The notes: generated by a model from the letters alone, not told the origin. A stretch of DNA of 44,677 nucleotides from Bacteroidales bacterium (GCA_021738505.1 JAIPBW010000021.1:1-44677), one strand, 5' to 3'; shown: positions 9,936-20,095, numbered from the stretch's first letter. A program made the numbers and translations.

Positions 9936-10247
9936 TTAGTCTTTTTCATCCTCATCAATGATCAAAAAGATATCTTCGTCATCACGCTTCATTAAATATT
10001 TTTCCCGCGCGTATCTTTCCAGTGTTTTTTTGTTGGTCTTTAGCTCCATAGAAGCTTTTCGGTCTTTTTTGATCTCCTCTTTATAATAGGACTTCTCTTC
10101 TTGCAGCTCGTTTACTTTATTGTTTAGCCTCCATTGAGAGACCATATTGTTTTGATCAAAAAACATCATATAAATTGCAAAAACCAAAACAGTAATAAAA
10201 TATTTGTTTCGAAAATAGGAAGGTATTTTATTCCAGTATTTTTGCAT
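9936..10247 (-). CDS. FtsB/DivIC-family septum formation initiator
   Basis: 103 aa; single TM followed by coiled coil and ERYAREKYLMKRDDEDIFLI. Confidence 0.85.
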   Translation of the reverse strand: MQKYWNKIPSYFRNKYFITVLVFAIYMMFFDQNNMVSQWRLNNKVNELQEEKSYYKEEIKKDRKASMELKTNKKTLERYAREKYLMKRDDEDIFLIIDEDEKD

Positions 10248-10361
10248 ATATAGCTCTTTTTAAGTCTTTTTTATTTAGTTTTATTGGCTTCTGAAATTCT
10301 AAGGTTTCCCTTTTTAAGCTTGCTACAAAAATAAGAGTACAAATGCAGATTTCAAAAAAAC

Positions 10362-10377
10362 TTGATAAAGTTATCAA
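10362..10377. promoter_or_regulatory. 16-bp palindrome in divergent intergenic region (possible operator)
   Basis: TTGATAA-AG-TTATCAA. Confidence 0.35.
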
Positions 10378-10575
10378 CGGAGGTTTGTTAAGCAGAACAA
10401 AATCATAAATTTAATCAAATTAGTAAAGCAAGTTATGTCACTAAAAACTTTTTAAGACTTACTTTTGTAATCTATTTGGATAAAGTAATAGAAAATAATG
10501 CGAAAAAATTGACAACAAGAATTAAAAGGAAAAACATAATAAGGCCATTACCCTTATTTTGAAAAATATCATCCT

Positions 10576-12510
10576 ATGAAGAAGTATTTATATATCGTTT
10601 ACTTTTTGATTTTATTAATTGTGGTTTATGTTGTCGGAGCTCTGATGGAGAATATTCTGGATAATACCCAAAAGAATTTGCCGGAAATACCTGCCGTACA
10701 CAGCCATATTGTTAATGATAATAACAAAAACCTTTACTTTGAGACATCCGGTGGAGATAAATGGTCATTAAATTATCAGAAGCCGGAATACACGCTGGAG
10801 CAATTCCGATATGCTGCCGAAGGTTACGAAAAAGGAATTCGCTTTGACTTTGGAACCGACTTCGATGGCCTTTTGTATTATGGCTTTTCTAATCGTTCCA
10901 GGGAAGTGTCGTCATTTCCGGTTTTCTACAAAGAGTCTGCTGAGATCACCGATGGAAGAGCAAAAATTGATATTGTTGAAAACCTCTCCGGTAAATATGA
11001 TATGGTAAACTGGGAAGAGAACGGTTCGGGAGAATTATTCTACAGGGTGTTAAATGAGAGCGGAGAAATGATTTACGACGGGAAACTATTTTTCCTGGGA
11101 AAAAGACCATTTCGTATCGGGGCATCTGTCATCGAAGGTCCTTTTGTCAATAAGGTTCAACCCGGAGAGGTCGTTATCTCGTTTAGGACCAATAAAAATG
11201 TATCTGCCCGCCTGGTGGTAGATGATCGCATTTTAAACAGTCAGTCAAAACAAAAACAACATGAAATTCGTGTTGATGGTCTACAGCCGGACTCCTCGTA
11301 TAAGTATCATGTGTTATGTGACGAATTTAAGATCAGCTCTACGTTCAGAACAGCTCCGCAACCGGGTAGCCGAAACGCTTTTGTGTTTGGGTTTACTTCC
11401 GACAGCCGTGCCGGTAAAGGAGGAGGAGAACGCAACATCCATGGTGTCAATGCCTATATGATGAAAAGGATATCCGCTTTTGCTGCTTATCAAAATGTTG
11501 CTTTTTGGCAATTTACAGGCGATTTGATTGACGGATATTTGCAGAATAAGAAACAAACTGATTTGCAGTATGCCAATTGGAAACAGGCAGTGGAACCGTT
11601 TGCACACAATATTCCGGTATATACAACCATGGGTAATCACGAAGCTGTTACCATGAACTTTACTGAAAAAGAAGGTGATTATGGAGCAGCAGTCGACCGG
11701 TTTCCTTATCAAAAAGAATCTGCGGAGGCTGTTTATGCCGAACACTTTGTGAATTTTCAAAATGGACCAGATAGTGAAGATGGCGCTTCTTATGATCCGG
11801 TAACCGACAAAGATAAAACCAATGATTTTCCTTCCTATAGCGAAAATGTGTATTCTTATACATGGGATAATGTCGGTATGATTGTGATGAATTCCAATTA
11901 TTGGTATGCGCCGGTAACAGATTTTATCCCGCAGATATCCGGTAATCCTCACGGGTATATTATGGATATCCAATTGAAATGGCTGGAGAAGGTTCTGCTG
12001 AAGATGGAGGAAAACCCCGATATTGATCATGTGTTTGTTACGCTGCATGCTACTCCTTTTCCTAACGGAGGTCATGCCAAAGATGGAATGTGGTATCACG
12101 GGGATAATAGTGTCAGGCCATACATAAATGGTAAAGCTCATGAAAAAGGAATAATCGAGCGTCGTGATGAATTTTTGGATTTGATGATTAACAAAAGCGA
12201 CAAGACATTAGCGGTTTTATGCGGGGATGAGCACAATTACAATCGACTGTTGATCAATGATACAATGCCAAGATATCCCGGGGGTTATGATAAGCCAAAA
12301 TTGAAGCTGGAAAGAAATTTTCTGCAACTGACAAATGGTTCGGCAGGGGCTCCTTACTATGCACAGGAAAAACTTCCATGGTCTGAAAATGTAAAAACAT
12401 TCTCAACCCAGAATGCGTTTATTCTTTTTCATGTAAACGGGAAAAAGGTCAGGGCAGAAGTGATAAACCCTGAAACCTTTCAGCAAATAGAAACGTTTAA
12501 ACTTCGATAA
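10576..12510 (+). CDS. Membrane-anchored metallophosphoesterase with purple-acid-phosphatase-like N-terminal FN3 domain
   Basis: FTSDSRAG, GDLIDG, MGNHEAV, CGDEHNYNRL motifs; N-terminal TM helix. Confidence 0.85.
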   Translation: MKKYLYIVYFLILLIVVYVVGALMENILDNTQKNLPEIPAVHSHIVNDNNKNLYFETSGGDKWSLNYQKPEYTLEQFRYAAEGYEKGIRFDFGTDFDGLLYYGFSNRSREVSSFPVFYKESAEITDGRAKIDIVENLSGKYDMVNWEENGSGELFYRVLNESGEMIYDGKLFFLGKRPFRIGASVIEGPFVNKVQPGEVVISFRTNKNVSARLVVDDRILNSQSKQKQHEIRVDGLQPDSSYKYHVLCDEFKISSTFRTAPQPGSRNAFVFGFTSDSRAGKGGGERNIHGVNAYMMKRISAFAAYQNVAFWQFTGDLIDGYLQNKKQTDLQYANWKQAVEPFAHNIPVYTTMGNHEAVTMNFTEKEGDYGAAVDRFPYQKESAEAVYAEHFVNFQNGPDSEDGASYDPVTDKDKTNDFPSYSENVYSYTWDNVGMIVMNSNYWYAPVTDFIPQISGNPHGYIMDIQLKWLEKVLLKMEENPDIDHVFVTLHATPFPNGGHAKDGMWYHGDNSVRPYINGKAHEKGIIERRDEFLDLMINKSDKTLAVLCGDEHNYNRLLINDTMPRYPGGYDKPKLKLERNFLQLTNGSAGAPYYAQEKLPWSENVKTFSTQNAFILFHVNGKKVRAEVINPETFQQIETFKLR

Positions 12511-12523
12511 AAAAAATAAATTT

Positions 12524-13198
12524 ATGAGTGGAAATACATTAATGGATCCTATAGGCCGGCTGATCGGATTGAGATATAAATCTCATCCCTGGCACGGAAT
12601 TGATCTCGGGGAAACGGCTCCCGAAGTGGTTACGGCCTACATTGAGATGACAACAACGGATACGGTAAAATATGAAATCGATAAGCAAAGTGGATTTCTG
12701 AAAATAGACAGACCCCAGAAATATTCCAATGTGGTGCCCGCACTGTATGGGTTTATGCCCCAAACATTTAGTGCTGAAAATGTGGCTAAGTTTTGTATGG
12801 ACAAAACAGGTCGTGAAGATGTGAAAGGCGACGGCGATCCCGTAGATATATGTGTGCTTACTGAAAAAGAAATCACACATGGCGATATTATTGCCAAAGT
12901 TCGACCTATTGGTGGCTTTCGTTTGCTTGACGGTAATGAAGCCGATGATAAAATCGTTGCTGTGCTCTTTAATGATGCCGTTTATGGCGATTACAAAGAC
13001 ATTGCCGATGTTCCTGATCTGATCATTGAACGTTTAAAACATTATTTTTTGACGTATAAAGACCTTCCGGGACGACAAAGCAATGTGGAGATAACGGATA
13101 CTTTTGGTATCAAAGATGCTCATGAAGTGATAAGGCACTCGATGACGGACTATAAACATAAGTTCGACAGCCTGAATAATATGTTGTCAAGCGTTTAA
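12524..13198 (+). CDS. ppa: Family I inorganic pyrophosphatase
   Basis: YGFMPQTF, KGDGDPVDICVLTEKE, DGNEADDKIVAVLFND. Confidence 0.93.
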   Translation: MSGNTLMDPIGRLIGLRYKSHPWHGIDLGETAPEVVTAYIEMTTTDTVKYEIDKQSGFLKIDRPQKYSNVVPALYGFMPQTFSAENVAKFCMDKTGREDVKGDGDPVDICVLTEKEITHGDIIAKVRPIGGFRLLDGNEADDKIVAVLFNDAVYGDYKDIADVPDLIIERLKHYFLTYKDLPGRQSNVEITDTFGIKDAHEVIRHSMTDYKHKFDSLNNMLSSV

Positions 13199-13201
13199 CT
13201 A

Positions 13202-13444
13202 GTGTCTGTCCATAATGTCCGTTATCTGCGTTGTTGCTCAAATTTAAATCCTCTAATCCGCCGGCTGGCGGATACTGCGGTTTAAAATTTTTTTCACAAC
13301 ATTATTTTTTTAAATGGTGTTCCCCGCAAGTATGCGGGGCAGGCTAAGAGCTCACTTCGTTCGGTTCGTACGCCCCCGATAAATGGGGGGTAAACTTTGA
13401 ATTCGAACATTCTGAATCAAACACTCGACTTTGTTGACAGACTC
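13202..13444. mobile_element. MITE-like nonautonomous TIR element, copy 1 (243 bp)
   Basis: Ends GTGTCTGTCCATAATGTC... and ...GACAGACTC; flanked by 6-bp direct repeat TAACTA (13196-13201 and 13445-13450); same element in opposite orientation at 35198-35367. Confidence 0.75.
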
Positions 13445-14784
13445 TAACTAATAAGTTCTCCAAGTAAAGTAGCCGATGTGTAGCCGGTAACTTTTACCTG
13501 CACATACTGCCCTTTTATATCAGCAGAAGCCGGGAAGACGATTACTTTATTCTGCTGATTTCTGCCCATCATCTTTTTGGCATCCTTTTTAGACGGGCCT
13601 TCAACCAATACCGTGAAGGTTTTGTTTAAGTCGTTTGCATTGCTTTGTTGGGATAATTCCTGCTGAAGCTGAATGATTTCCTGCAACCGGCGGCTCTTAA
13701 CATCTTCCGGAACATCGTCATCAAACCGTTTTTCGGCTAATGTTCCGGGACGTTCCGAATATTTAAACATGAATGCAAAATCATAACCTACTTGTTTCAT
13801 CAGCGACAGGGTCTCCTGGTGATCAGGTTCTGTTTCACCGCAAAATCCGGCAATGATATCGGTTGTGATACCACAGTCCGGAATATGTTTCCGGATGGTT
13901 TCGATGCGATTTAAATACCAGTCACGTGTATATTTGCGGTTCATACGTTTTAAAACATTAGTACTTCCCGATTGCACTGGCAGATGTATGGCATTGGGAA
14001 TATTCTCTGTCTCAGCTATGGTTTGTATTAATTTGTCGGAAATATCCTTCGGATGGGATGTGGCAAAACGAATGCGCAGATCCTTGTGAACAGCAGCTAC
14101 TTGCCTGAGTAACTCCGGAAAGTCAAGATATTTTTCTCCTTCCTGGAAATTATACGAATTCACATTTTGACCAAGCAGGGTGATTTCCCGGTATCCTTTG
14201 TCATATAAGTTTTTTGCTTCATTGAGAATAGTCTCCGGGTTGCGGCTGCGTTCTCTTCCCCGCGTGTAGGGGACAACACAGTATGAACAAAAATTATTGC
14301 ATCCCCGCATGATCGAAATAAAAGCTGAGATCCCTTTGGCATCCAGTCTTACAGGTTCTATGTTTTCATAGGTTTCTTCTTCTGATAGAATTACATTGGC
14401 CATCTGCTGACCTTCGCGGATGCCTTCTAACATTTCAGGCAAATGTCTATAGGAATCCGGGCCGGCAATCAAATCAACATCCTTTTGGGTTTTTAGCAAA
14501 TCTTCTTTCAAACGCTCAGCCATGCACCCAACAACGCCTATTGTTGTTCCCGGTTTGTTTTGCTTCATCTTGCGAAATTCCTGAATACGTCCCAAAACTC
14601 TTTTCTCTGCATTATCACGAATGGCACAGGTGTTGACCAGAATTACATCAGCTTCGCTCATTGTCTTTGTGAGTTCATAGTCATTGTGTTGCATCACTGA
14701 AGCAATGATCTCGCTATCGGAGAAGTTCATCTGACAACCGTATGTTTCAATATATAGCTTTTTTTTCATCGTTTTCTTATTCAA
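13444..14784 (-). CDS. miaB: tRNA-2-methylthio-N6-dimethylallyladenosine synthase
   Basis: ETYGCQMNFSDSE, radical-SAM CxxxCxxC in RGCNNFCSYCVVPYTRGRERS, TRAM domain. Confidence 0.97.
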   Translation of the reverse strand: MNKKTMKKKLYIETYGCQMNFSDSEIIASVMQHNDYELTKTMSEADVILVNTCAIRDNAEKRVLGRIQEFRKMKQNKPGTTIGVVGCMAERLKEDLLKTQKDVDLIAGPDSYRHLPEMLEGIREGQQMANVILSEEETYENIEPVRLDAKGISAFISIMRGCNNFCSYCVVPYTRGRERSRNPETILNEAKNLYDKGYREITLLGQNVNSYNFQEGEKYLDFPELLRQVAAVHKDLRIRFATSHPKDISDKLIQTIAETENIPNAIHLPVQSGSTNVLKRMNRKYTRDWYLNRIETIRKHIPDCGITTDIIAGFCGETEPDHQETLSLMKQVGYDFAFMFKYSERPGTLAEKRFDDDVPEDVKSRRLQEIIQLQQELSQQSNANDLNKTFTVLVEGPSKKDAKKMMGRNQQNKVIVFPASADIKGQYVQVKVTGYTSATLLGELIS

Positions 14785-15125
14785 CCTGTTTTGTATAACG
14801 AGGATCAGTTAAAAAATTGTGTTGCAAAAGTATAAAAGGTAGTTTGAAAATGAATGATGAATGCTGTCTAAAAACATAGATATCTTTTTGTGTCTGAAAA
14901 TCAATTTCCTATGCTTGTTGGTTAAGTTCTGATAATCAAAAGAAAAGTAAATGTCAGGCAGAGGGAAAGCGGTCATAAAATCAAAAATGGATTTTTAATT
15001 CAACTACCCGGGAAGAAGAAACCTTTTACAGGAGAAAGATAAAACCTGACTTTTGGGATCCCTCCTCACAGTGCATGTTTAACGATCTTTTAAGTTTGTA
15101 TAAATAGTTGCATTAACAAATTTCG

Positions 15126-15157
15126 TTGAAAATGCTCTTAATATTGTTTTACCTTTG
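15126..15157 (+). promoter_or_regulatory. Putative promoter of topA
   Basis: TTG (15126-15128), 21-nt spacer, TACCTTTG (15150-15157). Confidence 0.5.
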
Positions 15158-15193
15158 TGCCCTGTTTTTATTGACGATTAAACTCTTAATTTT

Positions 15194-17671
15194 ATGGCAA
15201 AAAACCTGGTGATAGTAGAGTCACCCGCGAAAGCAAAGACTATTGAAGGATTTTTAGGTAAAGATTATACGGTCATGTCAAGTTTTGGTCATGTTCGTGA
15301 TTTAGAAAAGAATAAGACGGGTGTTGATCTGGAAAATGGATTTCAGCCCAATTATATTATTTCTCCGGACAAGAAGAAAGTAGTTTCCGAACTGAAGAAG
15401 ATGGCTAAACAGTCCGAAAGAGTATTGTTGGCATCTGATGAAGACCGTGAAGGGGAGGCTATTGCATGGCATTTGGTGGAGGCTCTGGATCTGAATTTGA
15501 AAAAGACAGAACGGATTGTTTTCCACGAAATCACCAAAAGTGCTATTGATAATGCCATAAAAAACCCACGTTCAATAGACTATAACCTTGTTAACGCCCA
15601 GCAAGCACGCCGTATCCTGGACAGGCTCGTTGGTTTTGAACTTTCCCCTTTGTTATGGAAAAAGGTGAAGCCTTCCCTGTCGGCAGGCCGCGTTCAGTCT
15701 GTGGCGGTTCGGATTATTGTGGAACGGGAAGAGGAGATCCAAAAATTCAAACCGGAGTCACAGTTTAAAATAACAGGCGATTTCAAAACGGATGGAAAAG
15801 TCCTGTCTACGGAGTTATCACAAAAAATCTCCGATCGCAATAAAGCCCGTGAGCTGATAGAGCATTGCCAGACAGCGGAATTTGAAGTCTCGAAAGTAGA
15901 GAAAAAGCCCGGGAAGAAATCTCCGGCGCCTCCGTTTACAACGTCTACATTACAACAAGAAGCCAGTCGCAAACTGGGCTACTCTGTCTCAAAAACCATG
16001 ACGGTTGCTCAGAAATTATACGAAACCGGACAAATCACATATATGCGTACCGACTCTGTGAATCTCTCCGGAGATGCCATCGGTATGGCTAAAGATGAAA
16101 TCCTTAATGAATTTGGAGACAAATATCATAAAGCCCGGAATTTTGCTACAAAATCCAAAGGTGCACAAGAGGCGCACGAAGCTATCCGGCCAACATATCT
16201 GAAAAATCATCAGGCAAATGGTGATAAGGATATGAAACGCTTGTATGAACTGATCTGGAAGCGAACAATTGCCTCACAGATGAGTGAGGCTCAAATTGAG
16301 AAAACCAATATTTATATCGATATCTCCGGGCGAAAAGAGAAATTTGTCGGCCGGGGTGAAGTCATTACTTTTGATGGTTTCCTTAAAGTATATCTTGAGT
16401 CATCCGATGATGAAGAAGATAGCGGCGAAGGACAGAAAGGTGTTTTACCTCCTATTCAAAAAGGGGAGCAATTGGTCCCCAAATCAATTGATGCTATTCA
16501 GCGGTTTTCCAAGCATCCTCCGAGATATACCGAGGCTTCTCTGGTCAAAAAAATGGAAGAACTGGGAATTGGAAGACCGTCAACTTATGCACCTACAATT
16601 TCTACTATCCAGAAAAGAGGCTATGTGGTAAAAGAAGATCGCGATGGTTTTGAAAGGAAATATCTTCATATTGCATTGGTTAACAGCAAGGTTATAGAGC
16701 AACAAAAAACAGAAAAAACAGGATACGAAAAATCAAAGCTATTCCCGACAGACATCGGTGTATTAGTAAATAAGTTCTTGCTGAGTTATTTTGAAAATAT
16801 CATTGATTATGGGTTTACAGCTCAGGTAGAAGCAGAGTTTGACAAAATAGCACATGGTAAAGAAGAGTGGGATAAAATGATCGAGGATTTTTACAGTTCA
16901 TTTCATCCCAAAGTCGTAGAAACCGAAGAGAAAGCAGAGCGTTTCCGCGGCGAGCGGCTATTGGGCGAGGACCCCAAAACCGGAAAGAATATCTATGCTA
17001 AGATAGGCCGTTATGGACCTATGGTTCAGCTTGGAGATACGGAGAGTGAAGAAAAGCCAAAATTTGCCGGGCTTCGGAAAGGTCAAAGTTTACAAACCAT
17101 TACATTAGAAGAAGCACTGGAGCTTTTTAAATTTCCAAAGACAATAGGCGAATATGAAGGGGAAGAATTGGTTGTTTCAATAGGTAGGTTTGGACCCTAT
17201 GTGCGTCATAAATCCAAATTTTACTCCATCCCTAAAGGAGAAGAACCAATAGATCTGGCAAAAGAACGTGCTATAGAAATTATTGAAGCTAAGCGCCAGC
17301 GCGATAGGGAGAGAACAATTAAAGAATTCCCTCAGGATGAAAAAGTGAAAATATTGAAAGGCCGTTACGGTCCGTACATTTCTATAGGAAAAGAAAACTT
17401 TAGAATTCCTAAAGACAAAACACCTGAGGAGCTCTCTTATGAAGATTGTCTGCAAATAGCTGAAACTTCTGGAAAAACCTCGCGTAAAAGTACCGGTAAG
17501 AAGACAGCTGCAGCAGGGAAAAAAGGTACTGCGAAAAAGGCCGGAGCCAAAAAATCAACAACGAAAAAGACGGCTAGTAAAAAAACATCAGCAAAGAAGA
17601 GTACATCAACAAAGACGACGAAGAAATCCGCTGCAGCAAAGAAGTCTTCCGGAAAGAAAAGTGAAACATAA
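15194..17671 (+). CDS. topA: DNA topoisomerase I with Lys/Ala/Thr-rich C-terminal tail
   Basis: VIVESPAKAKTIEGFLG, SDEDREGEAIAWHL, YMRTDSVNLS; roughly 60-aa basic tail. Confidence 0.97.
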   Translation: MAKNLVIVESPAKAKTIEGFLGKDYTVMSSFGHVRDLEKNKTGVDLENGFQPNYIISPDKKKVVSELKKMAKQSERVLLASDEDREGEAIAWHLVEALDLNLKKTERIVFHEITKSAIDNAIKNPRSIDYNLVNAQQARRILDRLVGFELSPLLWKKVKPSLSAGRVQSVAVRIIVEREEEIQKFKPESQFKITGDFKTDGKVLSTELSQKISDRNKARELIEHCQTAEFEVSKVEKKPGKKSPAPPFTTSTLQQEASRKLGYSVSKTMTVAQKLYETGQITYMRTDSVNLSGDAIGMAKDEILNEFGDKYHKARNFATKSKGAQEAHEAIRPTYLKNHQANGDKDMKRLYELIWKRTIASQMSEAQIEKTNIYIDISGRKEKFVGRGEVITFDGFLKVYLESSDDEEDSGEGQKGVLPPIQKGEQLVPKSIDAIQRFSKHPPRYTEASLVKKMEELGIGRPSTYAPTISTIQKRGYVVKEDRDGFERKYLHIALVNSKVIEQQKTEKTGYEKSKLFPTDIGVLVNKFLLSYFENIIDYGFTAQVEAEFDKIAHGKEEWDKMIEDFYSSFHPKVVETEEKAERFRGERLLGEDPKTGKNIYAKIGRYGPMVQLGDTESEEKPKFAGLRKGQSLQTITLEEALELFKFPKTIGEYEGEELVVSIGRFGPYVRHKSKFYSIPKGEEPIDLAKERAIEIIEAKRQRDRERTIKEFPQDEKVKILKGRYGPYISIGKENFRIPKDKTPEELSYEDCLQIAETSGKTSRKSTGKKTAAAGKKGTAKKAGAKKSTTKKTASKKTSAKKSTSTKTTKKSAAAKKSSGKKSET

Positions 17672-17681
17672 GCACAAACTG

Positions 17682-18863
17682 ATGGATTTATCAATCTATT
17701 TTGAACCTGTTTCTTTAGTAATTGAGGAAGATAAAGGAGCATTACCGGAAAAACGCCTGGCAAATGTTATCCGTTATTATCAACCAGGTGAACAATTCCC
17801 TGATCCAAGCGGATATGATCTTGCCATTATTGGCGTGAAAGAGGATAGAAACGCTCTGAACAATCAGGGGTGTTCTGAAGCTCCTGATCATATTCGGGAA
17901 AAGCTATACAAGCTATATCAGGGTACTCCTAAAACAAATATTATTGATTTGGGAAATATAAAGCCCGGAAATTCGGTGCAGGATACGTATTTTGCCTTAA
18001 GCTCTGTTATTTCCGAACTGGTTGAAAATAATATTTTGCCCGTGATACTCGGAGGTAGTCAGGACTTGACCTTCGCCCAGTATAAAGCTTACGAATCCTT
18101 GGGCAGAATTGTAAATATGGCTGCTGTAGATTGTAGCTTTGACCTGGGTAATGCTGAGGAAAATTTTAACTCCGGCTCATATTTGAGTAAGATTATATTA
18201 CAACAACCCAATTACTTGTTTAACTATACGAATATTGGATATCAGACTTATTTCGTGGATTATGAAGCATTAAAACTGATGCAAAATCTGCATTTTGATA
18301 TATACCGTTTAGGCAATATCCGCAAAGATTTAAAGGAGGTTGAACCTATGGTTCGCAATGCCGATATTTTAACCTTTGATGTTTCTTCCATTCGTCAGTC
18401 GGATGCCCCGGGGAATAAAAATGCCGGACCCAATGGTTTTTATGGGGAAGAAGCTTGCCAGATAAGCAGGTATGCCGGCATGAGTGATAAGATTACGTCC
18501 ATTGGTTTTTATGAAGTTAATCCCGAACGGGATTACTACGACCAGACATCTCACCTTACGGCCCAGATGATCTATTATTTTATTGACGGATTTTACAGCC
18601 GGAAAGATGATGTACCCGCTCGGGATAAAACAAAATATATTCGACATATTGTCTTGTTAGAAGAATACAATCAAACAATAGAATTTTATAAAAGTAAAAA
18701 AAGTGATCGTTGGTGGATGCTTTTACCGTCTGCTCCTATAGAGAACTCTGGTATTAAAAGAAATGTGTGGATTCCTTGCTCTTATGAAGATTATGTATTA
18801 GCTTCGCATGAGAATGAGATACCGGATAAGTGGTGGAAAACCTATCAAAAATTGAGTTTGTGA
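17682..18863 (+). CDS. Ureohydrolase (arginase/formimidoylglutamase) superfamily protein, probable degenerate metal site (start trimmed to MDLSIYF)
   Basis: LPVILGGSQDLTFAQYKAY, MAAVDCSFDLG, ADILTFDVSSIRQSDAPG align with the arginase metal-binding motifs. Confidence 0.8.
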   Translation: MDLSIYFEPVSLVIEEDKGALPEKRLANVIRYYQPGEQFPDPSGYDLAIIGVKEDRNALNNQGCSEAPDHIREKLYKLYQGTPKTNIIDLGNIKPGNSVQDTYFALSSVISELVENNILPVILGGSQDLTFAQYKAYESLGRIVNMAAVDCSFDLGNAEENFNSGSYLSKIILQQPNYLFNYTNIGYQTYFVDYEALKLMQNLHFDIYRLGNIRKDLKEVEPMVRNADILTFDVSSIRQSDAPGNKNAGPNGFYGEEACQISRYAGMSDKITSIGFYEVNPERDYYDQTSHLTAQMIYYFIDGFYSRKDDVPARDKTKYIRHIVLLEEYNQTIEFYKSKKSDRWWMLLPSAPIENSGIKRNVWIPCSYEDYVLASHENEIPDKWWKTYQKLSL

Positions 18864-19087
18864 TAGGTTTATCTCCGGATTGATGTTATTTAGAATAAAA
18901 ATAAATTAATTGTGTAAATATTTGTATAAATTTGTATTTTGCTTTTGTAACGATAAGATATATTGTAACTTTTTTCGGATTCTAAAGTAAAATTAAATAG
19001 ACCAAAACAGCTGTTATTAACAAGAACTTGTTAGCTATTATAAATTTTTCTTATTTTAGCGCCAGTTTAGAAGAAAGTTTTTGATTT

Positions 19088-20095
19088 ATGATAAAACGAA
19101 TACTAACTTTATTACTTGCTATCCTTGCTCTGAATGTATATTCGCAGCAAGAAGCGCAATACAGCCATTATATGTTTGCTCCGGCAGCATATAACCCCGG
19201 TTATTTCGGACTTGAAGATGCCATTTGTTTAAATGGTATTCATCGCGAGCAATGGATGGGATTAGAAGCTACAACCCCTACGGGTGAAAGCTATAGTATT
19301 AATCCGGTAACCTCCATGTTGTCTGTGGATGCTGCAATACATCCCCTTTATGGAGGTATTGGGCTTAACTTTATGCAAGACGAAATAGGTCCGTTTACCA
19401 ACACTATGGTCGAATTAGGTTATGCCTACCATCACAATATCGGACCCGGTAAGCTTGGCATTGGAATTATGGCCGGTTTTTTAGACCAGACTATAGATTT
19501 CACTAAATTTAATTATTTAGACCCCGGTGATCCCGTATTAGAAGGGGGAGGGAAAGAAGAATCAGCGATTGCCTTTGATCTGAAATTTGGCGGGTATTAT
19601 CGTGTCCCCGGATCATGGTATGCCGGGATTTCCACTTCTAAGTTGCTGCAAAGTAAAATGGATTTAGGTAAAGATTTGGCAGGAGCAAAACTAAAACGGC
19701 ATTATTACCTTACAGGAGGATATACCTTCCGTTTACCACATCCCGATTTTAAATTGGAGCCTTCTGCGCTAATCAAATCCGACCTGGCGGCTACACAATA
19801 TGATCTTACCACACTCGTTTGGTATATGGATCAATTTTATAGCGGCTTGACCTATCGGCCCAATGATGCAGTCTCTGTTCTTGTCGGAATGAAAGGCTGG
19901 GCCAGTGCTGCAGGTATTTCCGGCGGAAGTGGAACATTCCAGGGATCAGGCAGTATGGTGGGTGTTAGTTATGATATTACAACATCTTCCTTAGGTGCTG
20001 ATGGTAGAAGTGCCGGAACGTTTGAGGTATTTCTGCGGTATTGCTTTAATATTGAAATCCCTAAGGTGATGCATGGACATGAAATTGTCCGATAA
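19088..20095 (+). CDS. porP: PorP/SprF family type IX secretion system membrane protein
   Basis: Signal peptide; QEAQYSHYMFAPAAYNPGYFGLEDAICLNGIHREQWMG characteristic; directly upstream of gldK. Confidence 0.93.
   Translation: MIKRILTLLLAILALNVYSQQEAQYSHYMFAPAAYNPGYFGLEDAICLNGIHREQWMGLEATTPTGESYSINPVTSMLSVDAAIHPLYGGIGLNFMQDEIGPFTNTMVELGYAYHHNIGPGKLGIGIMAGFLDQTIDFTKFNYLDPGDPVLEGGGKEESAIAFDLKFGGYYRVPGSWYAGISTSKLLQSKMDLGKDLAGAKLKRHYYLTGGYTFRLPHPDFKLEPSALIKSDLAATQYDLTTLVWYMDQFYSGLTYRPNDAVSVLVGMKGWASAAGISGGSGTFQGSGSMVGVSYDITTSSLGADGRSAGTFEVFLRYCFNIEIPKVMHGHEIVR

Noticed and set aside
11314-12141. 275-aa ORF antisense to the metallophosphoesterase
   Set aside because: Composition (I/H/F-rich) typical of antisense shadow of a real CDS; no recognisable motif.
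17437-17763. 108-aa antisense ORF over the topA tail
   Set aside because: Low-complexity F/V/A translation is the reverse complement of the Lys-rich tail; artefact.
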